Assembly (NCBI GenBank): GCA_051453625.1
Contig: JBOZIK010000001.1
Location: forward strand, 281,449,812-281,473,168
Direction of reading: 5' to 3'
Source: Welwitschia mirabilis
Lineage: Eukaryota > Gnetophyta > Gnetopsida > Welwitschiales
DNA: 23,357 nt
Made by a program: the position numbers and the translations under genes. Numbering within the stretch: position 1 is the first letter of the stretch; every line of letters begins with the position of its first letter. Below, piece after piece: positions 1 to 9,145 of this stretch. Below the pieces are notes generated by a model. It made no database searches. It was given only the letters and a program-made list of their open reading frames with translations, and had not been told where the DNA came from.

Positions 1-439
1 CTTGCTTTTAAATAATATAATCAAGATAATGCTTTAAATTTAATAATGATGAAAAAGGATAAACAAATTTTTTTTCCATAATATATATTCATTTCAGCAT
101 AATTGCATAAGTAAATAAAAAAAATCATTTCAACCACAAGAGCATATGAAAATTGAATACAAGAATTTAATCAAAAGGGTATTCATATTACAATTTAATA
201 AAACTGCATTTTAAGAATATAGCATTTACAACAACTGGGGGTTTCAAGTAATATAATATTTTCTAAATATTTTATTAAACATAAAATTATAAATTTTATA
301 AGAAAAGTAAAAATGTGGATGTGATACTAAGGCTGAGGCTAAGGTAGTAGAGTAGGAGGCAGACCCTCTAGTAAAGCCAAAGATAGAGCATGTGAAGCCT
401 CCACATCTGTCACCTTGACACAGTCGTTTCTTGACCATA
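1..439. other. AT-rich intergenic or decayed element DNA
   Basis: I recognise no gene here. The first 240 bases are simple AT-rich DNA. A 79-codon minus-strand open frame at 244-483 lacks recognisable motifs and partly overlaps the plus-strand envelope-like relic that begins just to its right, so I treat it as a chance opening. The stretch from about 400 may be the N-terminal part of that relic, since the plus frame stays readable with a few stops. Confidence 0.5.
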
Positions 440-1621
440 TAGTTTGTGAGCATCCACGTCAAGTAACATTTTGATGATTTCATGAGCCATATGGAGCTAA
501 ATCTTGACCATAGACTGATAGATCTATAACTTAGATGGATTATAGATGCACATGGATCATATTATGTATCAAAAATAAGGGAGTTCTATGGCACCATGCA
601 TATCAAGAGGCGACTAGGTGCTTATGGTTAACTATAGGATATAATTATGGCATTCATATGGAATCATGAGATAGTTATTATCCCATTCCACATTATAGTT
701 ATCAAAGATCTTAGTGGAATTGGAAGTATGCACATATACTCAGCTAGTGGGACTAAGGAGCATTGAGCTTACAAGGCTATTTTAGATATACTAGCTAATT
801 TAACTATTGATCAATAGGGGGTAAATGTTACTTAGTTGACATCCCACCTACAGAGTATTTCTTAGAGGGTTGATTCATAATATTAGCCCATCTTTCCACG
901 ACAGTCATGCCATAGTAGCACACTTATAGATTTTGGAGCTTTTAGACAGGGGAGACAGATGGACCTACCTATATTCATCTAGAAAAGACTCAGATTCATG
1001 ATAGAGATATGAGAGTTTAGGCACTTGGTTATCCATGCCTCCTCTTAGAACTCTTTAGATGGTTTGGGATACCAAAGCCTCTAGGTAAGTAGCATTTATC
1101 ACACATTTAAACATCCAATTGCTATTTATAAGACATGGATATATAGGTTCCAAGAGAGGCAGAGAGACCTCAAGTATAGAGACCTACGATTGGAGATACT
1201 CTTAAGCAGATTCAAGTTCTCCTAACTAAGACCATTGAGACCATCATAGGTTTTATATACAAGAGTATCCACACACTTGATTAGAGGATTCAAACTCTTA
1301 ATTAGAGGACACAGGTGCTTAATCAAAGGATCTAGACTATTGATCATAGATAATAGGCATTTTAGTAGAGGATCCTATCTATTGAGAGAAGAGTACAATA
1401 CACTGAAGACTAGATGGTTGACATGTAACATTGTGTTGTTTCTATTTAGCAAAGTATGACTATAGACATTCTTGAGGTAGTTCATGTCTAGGATGATGAA
1501 ATGATCAAATCCATCTCTACATCAATAGACCTCCATTTCCTCACTGATCCTAAGCATCCTCTTTCTTCTTCCTCTATTATTAAGCCAACTTTCGAGCCAC
1601 AGCTCATCTTGCGTAGATGAG
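440..1621 (+). pseudogene. decayed envelope-like / plant transposon-domain ORF of an LTR retrotransposon
   Basis: Reading from the ATG at 482, one plus frame stays alignable to about 970 with roughly ten stops. It contains an IREFYG motif (578-589) and, about 110 codons later, a block reading TLIDFGAFRQGRQMDLP (920-970). This spacing resembles the plant 'putative plant transposon protein' domain (PF20167-like), often labelled envelope-like in Athila and Sirevirus elements, where the motifs read roughly VREFYANL and a later 'LxxGxxIDLG' block. After a frameshift between 970 and 1189, a second frame carries seven heptads (1270-1416) and a Ser/Pro-rich tail that stops at 1618-1620. A C-terminal coiled coil has been described for some Sirevirus envelope-like proteins. 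It is non-functional. The family assignment is by eye and moderately sure; whether it belonged to a gypsy or copia element is unclear. Confidence 0.5.
1270..1416 (+). repeat. 21-nt heptad-coding tandem repeat
   Basis: Seven consecutive 21-nt units encode seven-residue blocks with a hydrophobic-x-x-R-I/V pattern, such as QTLNxRT, QVLNQRI and LSIERRV, where x is a stop. The hydrophobic position repeats every seven codons, as in a coiled coil. DNA identity between neighbouring units is visible ('ctta-attagagga', 'cttaatcaaagga'), which suggests expansion by tandem duplication. Several codons are now TAG where CAG or CAA is expected, consistent with C-to-T decay. Confidence 0.6.
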
Positions 1622-2134
1622 GGAAGTGATTTTTGTATTGTTATTTAGTAGTTTCCCTTACATACATCTTTTACACTGAAAATATTTCTTTTAATATATT
1701 ATAGATACTTTATTTTTCTAGCATGATGTACTAATTTGTATCTGATTTTTCATGATTATATTTTAATTTTATGATGAGGATTTATTTTACTTAGGTAAAT
1801 TTTCTATTCATAACTACTTGATTTAGTGGAGGGATATTTCATTACTCTGTTTGATTATCTCTAAAAATAAAAATTCTATTGTAGGTTTTAGATTTTAAAA
1901 ACTTTTTTCTGAGCCTATAATCCCCTCCATCATTCGGTCAATGACCCAAATGATCAATTGGTTAGGCTTCTAATAGGTGAAATATATAGTTTTTCTAATT
2001 TTTTAAAATCCATTATGTATCTCTGTTAAATTTTAAAATTCTTTCTAAGATGATTCCGTTTAGTATTCTAGCTATTTTATTGTTTAATAAATTGTCTTGA
2101 AAACATAGTTTACAACTTTGTTTTATTAGGGACT
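1622..2134. other. non-coding stretch between envelope-like relic and polypurine tract
   Basis: No coding frame or recognised motif is visible. Its position between an envelope-like ORF and a possible LTR fits the long 3' untranslated region of Sirevirus or Athila elements. Confidence 0.35.
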
Positions 2135-2154
2135 AATAAGGATAAGTGGGAGGA
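2135..2154 (+). other. possible polypurine tract (plus-strand element)
   Basis: The purine-rich run aaggataagtgggagga lies two bases before a TG that could start an LTR. Polypurine tracts prime plus-strand DNA synthesis in retrotransposons and sit directly before the 3' LTR. Here it follows an envelope-like ORF on the same strand, which is the right order. It is not a perfect tract, so confidence is modest. Confidence 0.35.
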
Positions 2155-2156
2155 TA

Positions 2157-2721
2157 TGTTATGCTACCAACTTATACATATTTGATAGGGTATTCTGAGT
2201 GGTTTCATAAGTTAATAGATAGGTAAATTCTTGATTTCCATAATAATGGAGAGCTTAAGTGCAAGTGATAAAAACATGTAATCTCCATGATGATTTACAT
2301 CATTTTGAGCTCTTCTAAATACTTTACATTTATGAGATAACTTCCTATAAAACATTGAAGCTAATGCAATGATTGAAGAATTATCAAAGCCCATCATCCA
2401 CTTAATCATCTGGATGATTATATGGACGACTATGTAAATAGTGCCAACTAGGATGCTAACTATAGTATATCTAGTAGCTAATATGGATTAATCATAAGGT
2501 GACATCATCTCTAATATCATCTGGATGACTAAATGGACAACACCATTATAACATCTATACTAAACATTCACCGAACTTATGCCACATGTATTTCTATTTT
2601 CCTTTACAGGATTGTTACAGTTTACTTGTGGCTTTCTGTTTGTGTTGTTTTGTGTTTGAGTTAATAAATAATGATCTCTTCCTTAACTCCTGCTTATCTT
2701 CATTTGCACCTAAATTTCTCA
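2157..2721 (+). repeat. possible 565-bp LTR
   Basis: The segment starts TGTTATGC after a purine tract and ends ttctCA directly before a sequence resembling a tRNA-iMet primer-binding site. That gives the expected TG...CA ends. It contains a 26-bp direct repeat (2405-2430 and 2516-2541, three mismatches) and an AATAAA near 2664 that could be a poly(A) signal. No second copy of this sequence was noticed in the window, so its LTR identity rests on flanking signals only. Confidence 0.35.
2405..2541 (+). repeat. 26-bp direct repeat pair, 111 bp apart
   Basis: The unit begins atcatctggatga and ends atggacgac or atggacaac. The copies at 2405-2430 and 2516-2541 differ at three positions. They lie inside the possible LTR and could be a duplicated regulatory element of it. 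Confidence 0.6.
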
Positions 2722-2738
2722 TGATAGGAGATCAAAGG
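2722..2738 (+). other. degenerate tRNA-iMet primer-binding site (possible)
   Basis: The sequence tgataggagatcaaagg matches the common plant retrotransposon primer-binding consensus (TGGTATCAGAGC plus following CAAAGG) at about 12 of 17 positions. It sits immediately after a CA that could end an LTR. Degenerate and AT-rich, so chance similarity cannot be excluded. Confidence 0.3.
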
Positions 2739-3523
2739 TCTAGAGATTCATCCTTGTAGTTATAGAGAGATGTTTTCTTTGGTGTTGGACGACGTTTCCT
2801 CCATTGAGATTTGGCCACTTTGTAACATGGATGTGGTCTATAATTAATACAAGATACTTCTTTTTCTGATTTCAATGTGTGATTGTTTCCCACCCTCATA
2901 ACTTATGTTGCTTTTAACCTGGTAATAAGTTTCTCTAGTAATATAGGTTATGAGGGCAACCTATGTCAAGGTTGTGCTTAGTTAGTTTAGGTTAGGTTCA
3001 TTCTTGTTTTCTTTTTCTATATTAGCTTTACACGAGTGTGTTATATTTTACTTTCATGCATTGCAAGTTATTTTTGTAAATTAGTGTGTAAATATTTTTT
3101 TTTTTGAAAGGAAACTCTCTTATTTCTTACATTGACCTTTGACAGATTACAACATTTGGGTCACTCATGTCTATATTAGTGTGTTGTGTTTATGCATTTT
3201 ATTTATGAATAATAAGATTCTACTTAGGAAATAATGTTGCATAAATACACACTACAATAGAACCATAAACATATCTTTTGAAATTGTCCTTTTCTTCTTC
3301 CTAGCCATTAACTCTCTTCAAACTTTAACATACTATTTACTATTCTTAATAAACTTTTCAAAGGGATAGATTAATATTAATTTATTTTATGATTTCCCTT
3401 TAGTATTAATCATAAATTGATGTTGCTTTTAGTTCTTTCATCATGAGTAATTTCCTTATTAAATTTTATTTTATAATTTCTTATGATGATGAGGAAATAT
3501 GTTGATCTAATTTTTTTAAAGCT
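2739..3523. other. unassigned AT-rich DNA, possibly element leader
   Basis: No protein similarity was seen in either strand. If the primer-binding site at 2722 is real, the first part would be the untranslated leader of a plus-strand element, but no gag follows on that strand. Two related words, accctcataactta (2890s) and ggttatgagggcaac (2940s), form a weak inverted pair. Confidence 0.3.
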
Positions 3524-3840
3524 ATTATTTCCTCAACCTTCTATTTAATATTTTTTTTCATCTTATGAAATTAAGGCTTTAGTATTTATGTTCATTCCTA
3601 TTCATGTGGACACCTTACGATCTTTTACATTATTCTTATTTACATATGGCTAAGAGAGAATCATGTGTTGCTTATGTTAGTTACATAAAATTGCATATTT
3701 CAAAATATCAATATTTTCTCTAGGTTTTTAATTATTTATTGGATTTGCTTTACTAGTTCCTTCAAGGTTGTCTTTAACAAATCATTACTTTGATTATCAT
3801 TATTTCTTAAGTAGTAATTATTGGAACTATTATAATATAG
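3524..3840 (-). repeat. dispersed direct repeat, copy A (about 315 bp)
   Basis: This block aligns nearly end to end with 4530-4844. Shared landmarks include attcctattcatgtg, taagagagaatcatg, gttagttacataaaatt and gattatcattattt. By eye the copies are about 75-80% identical. Both read as the same gag-like segment on the minus strand. Confidence 0.75.
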
Positions 3841-3978
3841 TCTTAGCACATTATTTTCATAGGATATGAATCTTGAATTAAACATTTTTCTAAAGTTTTC
3901 TATGGATTAAGGACTTGATTTTTAATTAAAGGCATATATTTCCTCAAAGATGAATTTCTTATATGTGTAAAGGGTTAG

Positions 3979-4020
3979 ACATTGTTCATTTTTATGATTC
4001 TTATCTTCACATAGATAACA
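3979..4020 (-). other. CCHC zinc knuckle coding segment
   Basis: The minus strand encodes CYLCEDKNHKNEQC, an exact C-x2-C-x4-H-x4-C pattern typical of retroelement nucleocapsid, which binds RNA. It is preceded by a short open frame after a stop near 4035. It is the only zinc knuckle in the window with all four ligands kept. Confidence 0.6.
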
Positions 4021-4529
4021 TGTAGCCAAATTGAATCTTTACATATAAGCATCTCATTCTTATTTAAGTTATTTAGATACATTAAATTAGAATAGACATT
4101 TTTTATGATTATGTTTAAAGTTTCTAACAACTTATGAATTCCAAATTCAAAATAGAGGATTAAGAGTGTTCAATGGATTTAACTTATTTTATTTATTTCT
4201 TCACATATTTGGGTTTATTCTTAGTATAAGTAGTTGTTTAGGTTTTATTTTCATTTACCTAAATATTTCTAATTTTTTCTTATATTTATAGAACCTATAT
4301 TCAAGATATTCGATTTGCTTATAAAATTAATCATTTTATTTTTCAAGGACTATGTCCTTCTAAGATGTATCCTACAATATAATAAAATTGAATTTTATTA
4401 GTTGGATTTTGCATTACATATTCCATAAACCTCTTAGAGTTGAATACTAATCTTATCATTTCTTTTATGTAAATTAATTTACCCATTTTCTCAATTCTTG
4501 ATTTTTTTATTTTTAATTTTTTGTTAAAG

Positions 4530-4844
4530 GTATTATTTCTTCAATCTCCTCTTCAATGTATTTTTACATCTTATGCAATTAATGATTTAGCATTTGTATT
4601 TATTCCTATTCATGTGAACACATTATGATCCTTTACATTATTCTTATTGGCATACGATTAAGAGAGAATCATGCCTTGCCTATGTTAGTTACATAAAATT
4701 GTTTATTTCAAAATCTCAACATTTTCTTCAAGTTTTATTTATTTTTTAAATTTTCTTTACTAATTCCTTTAAGGTTGAATTTAATAAATCATTACCCTGA
4801 TTATCATTATTTATTAATTAATAATTATTAGGACCATTATAATA
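4530..4844 (-). repeat. dispersed direct repeat, copy B (about 315 bp)
   Basis: Partner of 3524-3840, shifted by about 1,006 bp in the same orientation. Homology stops sharply near 4846, where unrelated sequence with short TG/CA runs begins. The zinc knuckle to the right of copy A has no counterpart beside copy B, so the duplication, or a later deletion, removed it. Confidence 0.75.
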
Positions 4845-5068
4845 TTTTTGCAGTGTGTGTATCGTGTGCTTCGTATCTTCAATGAATGATCTTCAATGAT
4901 AACTTGTAATGTTAAGTAATTAATACACACATACACACAGTCATACTATAAAGAGGAATTATAAAAGAAATATCAAAATTTATTCATTCAGAAAAGAACT
5001 CAAAACTATTTTCTATTCAATTTAAAATAATAAATAAATAATAATGCGATTCTAAATGTAATGTGAGA

Positions 5069-5103
5069 NNNNNNNNNNNNNNNNNNNNNNNNNNNNNNNN
5101 NNN
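5069..5103. other. assembly gap (35 N)
   Basis: Run of N. It lies between the gag-like relic and the LTR-like promoter region, where a primer-binding site would be expected, so that test is not possible here. Confidence 0.99.
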
Positions 5104-5385
5104 GCCCTTATAACTATATTTATTACAAGTTAAAGTCACTTTAGTTGTAACCAACATAGATTATAAAGAACATAGGAGATAAAATATAAGAGTCAAAATG
5201 ATCTTTTATTAATTACAATGTTCTTACGTCCACCTAGAAGTAGTAACTCTTCAATGGAGAAAACACAACATAATATCAAGATAAAATGTTCTCCTAAGCT
5301 ATATGGATCTTTTGCTTAATTAAACTCTATGCATCACAAGAATAATCAATGCATGAAAGATGTAAAATGGGGAGTCTAATGGGGG

Positions 5386-5395
5386 TATTTATAGG
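5386..5395 (-). promoter_or_regulatory. TATA box, minus strand
   Basis: Minus-strand CCTATAAATA, within GC-richer flanks (cccaacctataaataccccc), is a textbook plant TATA context. It would drive transcription leftward towards the gag-like relic. Confidence 0.5.
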
Positions 5396-5465
5396 TTGGG
5401 ATTGATGGTTCAGGTCATAAAGGAGTAGTGACAGATCATGAGTAATCATATCACTAAATTTATAA

Positions 5466-5555
5466 TGTCTTATTACTATAACATTTTCTTTCATGTGTCT
5501 TCTTGGTGTAACATGTTCTACCACATGTCTTCTTGGTGTAACATCTTCTTGGATC
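5466..5555. repeat. three 30-bp tandem repeats upstream of TATA
   Basis: Copies start at 5466, 5496 and 5526. The last two share tgtcttcttggtgtaacat exactly; the first is more diverged (tgtcttattactataacat). In the minus-strand direction they lie about 70-170 bp upstream of the TATA box, the usual place for LTR enhancer repeats. Confidence 0.75.
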
Positions 5556-5700
5556 TCTTGATCATCACTTCATAGTATAAATTGGACCTGTGATTCTTTG
5601 GATAAGTTAAGGTATTTGAAACATCCTAGGAAAAGGTCCATAATATCAGAAATTGATGCTTCATTTGATTATCTTGATAGGCCTTTAAATTCTTTTTTAA

Positions 5701-7639
5701 TAGATCAAAAATATACTCAAAATACCTAAAACATACTCTAAACATAATTTTAAATATTACTAATTTGGCTCACAATGTTGTCTTGCATTAAGAGTTTATT
5801 AGTATTTGATAAATAAAGTGAAAAAAAATAAAAATAATTCAAAAATGATGAAACATAACTTCAAGTATAAAGGGCAATTACATTGTCAAAGATAGAGTTC
5901 ATATCAAAAGAATATTTTAAAATATCATGAGAAAGGTATGCATTATATTCAAAACGATGGTTTCATCTCTATTAAAAAACATATTTTCAATAATCAAATC
6001 CATTCCAATTAAAGCCAATCTTTTAATGATTTTAAAGATTTGAGCCCTCCACTAAGAATTTGTTAATCCTTGATAAAGAAAGTGTAAGAGAATAGAAGAA
6101 AATAAAACTAAGAGATAATAGAAAGAGGGGTTTCTAAAATGAATTTAGAACTTAAGGGGTAAAAAAGGATATAGTGGCATGGTCAAAACATCCATAGGGA
6201 GTGTAATAGAATGAGTAGGTAATGAGTATTAAAAAAAGGTTAAGGATATGATCATTTTGCATTAAGACTCTAGAATTCTAAACAGGAAGACTAGAAAACA
6301 ATAAAGCTCTTATTATTGTTTTTGAAAAATAATAAATAACTTTAAGAAAATTGATTTACAATGAAAAAAATGAAAATGGACAACATGAAACAAGGAGAAT
6401 CTCACTAGTTTACCCTAAGTTTTAACCTAGCAAGATTCCTCAAAAAAAGTCATAAGGCTACTCAATGTAAAAATGCATGATATAATGTAAGAATAACATA
6501 GTTTATTATTCAATAAGTTTGTGAAGAAACCAACATCAAAAGATTATTTTGTAAAGTATTAATTAATGTTTGAATTATAAACCAATCCAAAGATTATTTT
6601 GTGGAGTTTCCTCAACTACCATATCACACTGCCAGAGGCCCCTTTTAGAAAAATTTGACCTAGTGTGCTTGTGGTAGGACATCATGCCATTTTTTTAGGA
6701 GGATTAACTTTTAATTTTATTTATTTTTTACTTCTTTATTTATTTCTTTCTTTCATTCATTTTTTAATTTATCTTGGGATCCCATTTTCGAAGCATTGAT
6801 TAATCATTAGAGTGATGAGATAATAAAGCATGGGATTGCCAATAAGCATCTAATTAACATAACTGATCCTAAAATAAATTAATCAAAAAAATTAGTGGAT
6901 TAGTGTGAAATCCAACTTTCACACCTAAAAATTTCGTATGTTAATTTGATACCAAATGTAAAATCCATGTTTTTCACTTCTTAAACTCAAATGTTGCTTT
7001 GACCTAAAAATGTTACATCTAAATTTTTCATTTAAACTCTAAAAATAGTGACTTGATAAATATTAATGTGGTATTTAAGATTAATTACCAAGGTTATGCA
7101 CAACTTTAAAATTATCTCTATCTGAAATTTAATCGAGGGAAGCTAGGCCTTAAAATAGCCCCTTTTGCATTGTAAGTGTACCAAATTATAACAACAATGA
7201 AAAATGTATAAAAAAAAGACAACAAAGTGATTTTTAATTAGAAACATCAAGGTTTTTCCCCTAAAGGAAATGGATTAATCTTAGATTTATTTAAAAAATT
7301 ATAAAGTTATGTTCTGAGTCATTTTTGCATAAATAAATAAGTATTTACAATGTTCATGATAATTATATATTTATTTATCTCATGTAATCCATCTACAAGT
7401 GTCTAAATATTATTCTTTCAATATCGTTTCTTTTATAAATCTTAAATTATACATGCAATGTAGCTCTAAAGACATTTATTTTTTAACTCCATGCCAACAA
7501 TACTTTTCCACTAGTACTGAATCCTTCTATCATTTAATTAATTTAACCTTTTAAAGATTATTAAACCCTATAGTTTTGCCTATCTATTCAAATTCAACAC
7601 TACATTTACACATAAGAAAACAATTGCATTTCATTTCTT
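5701..7639. other. AT-rich DNA without recognisable genes
   Basis: No coding frame or known element core is visible. Two loosely similar segments (about 5786-5840 and 6050-6108, sharing 'ttgataaa-aaagtg' and A-rich tails) suggest an old local duplication. The phrase aaagattattttgt occurs at about 6540 and 6590. A compact hairpin is at 6900-6928 (separate entry). The rest looks like decayed repeat DNA. Confidence 0.45.
6900..6928. other. small inverted repeat / hairpin
   Basis: GTGTGAAA and TTTCACAC flank a six-base loop (tccaac). With one bulged C the stem extends by TTA/TAA to 11 pairs. No coding frame or terminator-like T tract is associated with it. It may be a chance hairpin or the end of a decayed small element. 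Confidence 0.5.
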
Positions 7640-7882
7640 ATGGCCCATCAAGCTGGAAGCGAAGTCACCTCTTCTTCTATTCAAAAAACCTTTACTCTGA
7701 GTGCTATGCTATTTGTCATTTTTTTCTTTACTATATTCATTCAGTTTGATATTAATCTATATGAGTTCATTCATTTCACTTTCTATAGATGCACAACAAA
7801 TGCAAATGTAGGTCATAGATGCAACTATAATGAAAATGCAAATATATGTTACAAATGCAACTATAATGTAAACATAGCATAA
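7640..7882 (+). CDS. small ORF of unknown significance (80 codons)
   Basis: The ATG at 7640 opens an 80-codon frame. The first 15-18 residues are Ser/Thr-rich (SEVTSSS). Residues about 18-45 form a strongly hydrophobic, Phe/Ile-rich stretch (LSAMLFVIFFFTIFIQF) that could span a membrane. The last 30 residues are repetitive and Asn/Cys-rich because the DNA there is a short imperfect tandem repeat. I do not recognise a family. There is no obvious TATA box, intron signal or partner gene, and the surroundings are repeat relics. It could be a fragment of a decayed gene or a chance opening; I favour chance. Confidence 0.15.
   Translation: MAHQAGSEVTSSSIQKTFTLSAMLFVIFFFTIFIQFDINLYEFIHFTFYRCTTNANVGHRCNYNENANICYKCNYNVNIA
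7789..7880 (+). repeat. imperfect 30-36 bp tandem repeat
   Basis: The word atgcaactataatg recurs at 7819 and 7855, 36 bp apart, and a related unit begins with atgcacaacaaatgcaaatg at 7789. The units alternate gatgca and aatgca blocks. They code the Asn/Cys-rich tail of the small ORF at 7640. Confidence 0.6.
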
Positions 7883-8255
7883 AAACAGATTGTGCTCATT
7901 GCTGCATCTTCACAGAGTAATAGAAAACCTTAAAAATGCATAATTTTTAGTTGATATCATTCTTATTTCCTTCAGAGAGCTTTATTTCTTGGCTGAAAGG
8001 AATGATATCTTTTCTCCAAAGTCAGTTTGTAGGATATACTTTATTATTTAATGTGTTGTTTCTTCCACTTTAAGTCTACATCTATAACTCAACATTCTTT
8101 TTCTAGAGTTATACCATTAATCACAAATTTACTTCTCTTCTCATAGAAGGTGGGAGATGCTCAATCACTTTGCATGGTGCTTATGTATTTACTTTACAAT
8201 CAATGCTACTACTAATCTTTCCATTAATGTATAACTTAACCATTTGTAGATTAAC

Positions 8256-8259
<4 letters not shown>
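7883..8259. other. unassigned DNA before microsatellite
   Basis: No gene recognised. A short inverted pair, gaatgatatc (about 8002) with gatatcattc (about 7953), surrounds tttcttggctgaaagg. Nothing else stands out. Confidence 0.35.
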
Positions 8260-8335
<76 letters not shown>

Positions 8336-9110
8336 NNNNNNNNNNNNNNNNNNNNNNNNNNNNNNNNNNNNNNNNNNNNNNNNNNNNNNNNNNNNNNNNN
8401 NNNNNNNNNNNNNNNNNNNNNNNNNNNNNNNNNNNNNNNNNNNNNNNNNNNNNNNNNNNNNNNNNNNNNNNNNNNNNNNNNNNNNNNNNNNNNNNNNNNN
8501 NNNNNNNNNNNNNNNNNNNNNNNNNNNNNNNNNNNNNNNNNNNNNNNNNNNNNNNNNNNNNNNNNNNNNNNNNNNNNNNNNNNNNNNNNNNNNNNNNNNN
8601 NNNNNNNNNNNNNNNNNNNNNNNNNNNNNNNNNNNNNNNNNNNNNNNNNNNNNNNNNNNNNNNNNNNNNNNNNNNNNNNNNNNNNNNNNNNNNNNNNNNN
8701 NNNNNNNNNNNNNNNNNNNNNNNNNNNNNNNNNNNNNNNNNNNNNNNNNNNNNNNNNNNNNNNNNNNNNNNNNNNNNNNNNNNNNNNNNNNNNNNNNNNN
8801 NNNNNNNNNNNNNNNNNNNNNNNNNNNNNNNNNNNNNNNNNNNNNNNNNNNNNNNNNNNNNNNNNNNNNNNNNNNNNNNNNNNNNNNNNNNNNNNNNNNN
8901 NNNNNNNNNNNNNNNNNNNNNNNNNNNNNNNNNNNNNNNNNNNNNNNNNNNNNNNNNNNNNNNNNNNNNNNNNNNNNNNNNNNNNNNNNNNNNNNNNNNN
9001 NNNNNNNNNNNNNNNNNNNNNNNNNNNNNNNNNNNNNNNNNNNNNNNNNNNNNNNNNNNNNNNNNNNNNNNNNNNNNNNNNNNNNNNNNNNNNNNNNNNN
9101 NNNNNNNNNN

Positions 9111-9143
<33 letters not shown>
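8260..9143. repeat. (AC)n microsatellite, interrupted by assembly gap
   Basis: Pure AC dinucleotides run from 8260 to 8335 with one AAAC interruption near 8299, then 775 N, then AC again from 9111 to 9143. The assembly evidently broke inside the array, and its true length is unknown. The His-Thr and Cys-Val open frames through it are artefacts of the repeat. Confidence 0.97.
8336..9110. other. assembly gap (775 N)
   Basis: Run of N bounded on both sides by the same AC repeat. Confidence 0.99.

Positions 9144-9145
<2 letters not shown>

Larger units (their letters stand above)
3524..4846 (-). pseudogene. decayed Ty3/gypsy-like gag region
   Basis: Reading leftward, the minus strand shows Asn/Tyr-rich text followed by LKELVKQI and NLEK (about 3840 to 3720). 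This resembles the C-terminal gag region of Athila-type gypsy elements, where an Asn-rich stretch precedes a heptad-like segment. A CCHC zinc knuckle with all four ligands lies at 3979-4020. A second copy of the LKELVK segment is present at about 4844-4530. The matrix and capsid part is not recognisable, and no protease follows to the left. The frame has frequent stops, so it is non-functional. The gypsy assignment is moderate; it could be another retroelement nucleocapsid. Confidence 0.4.
5104..5700 (-). repeat. LTR-like promoter region, minus strand
   Basis: A canonical minus-strand TATA box (5386-5395) is preceded upstream (to its right) by three 30-bp tandem repeats (5466-5555). The gag-like relic lies downstream to the left. 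This order fits the 5' LTR of a minus-strand retrotransposon. I could not fix the LTR ends: no clear TG...CA pair or second copy was found, and the left edge may be hidden by the gap at 5069-5103. Confidence 0.35.

Noticed and set aside
244-483. 79-codon minus frame
   Set aside because: No recognisable domain, and it overlaps the probable N-terminal part of a plus-strand retroelement relic.
3979-4020. Zinc knuckle as evidence for an endogenous pararetrovirus
   Set aside because: The CCHC spacing fits, but there is no neighbouring movement-protein, aspartic protease or reverse transcriptase signal; a gypsy gag with an LTR-like promoter to its right is simpler.
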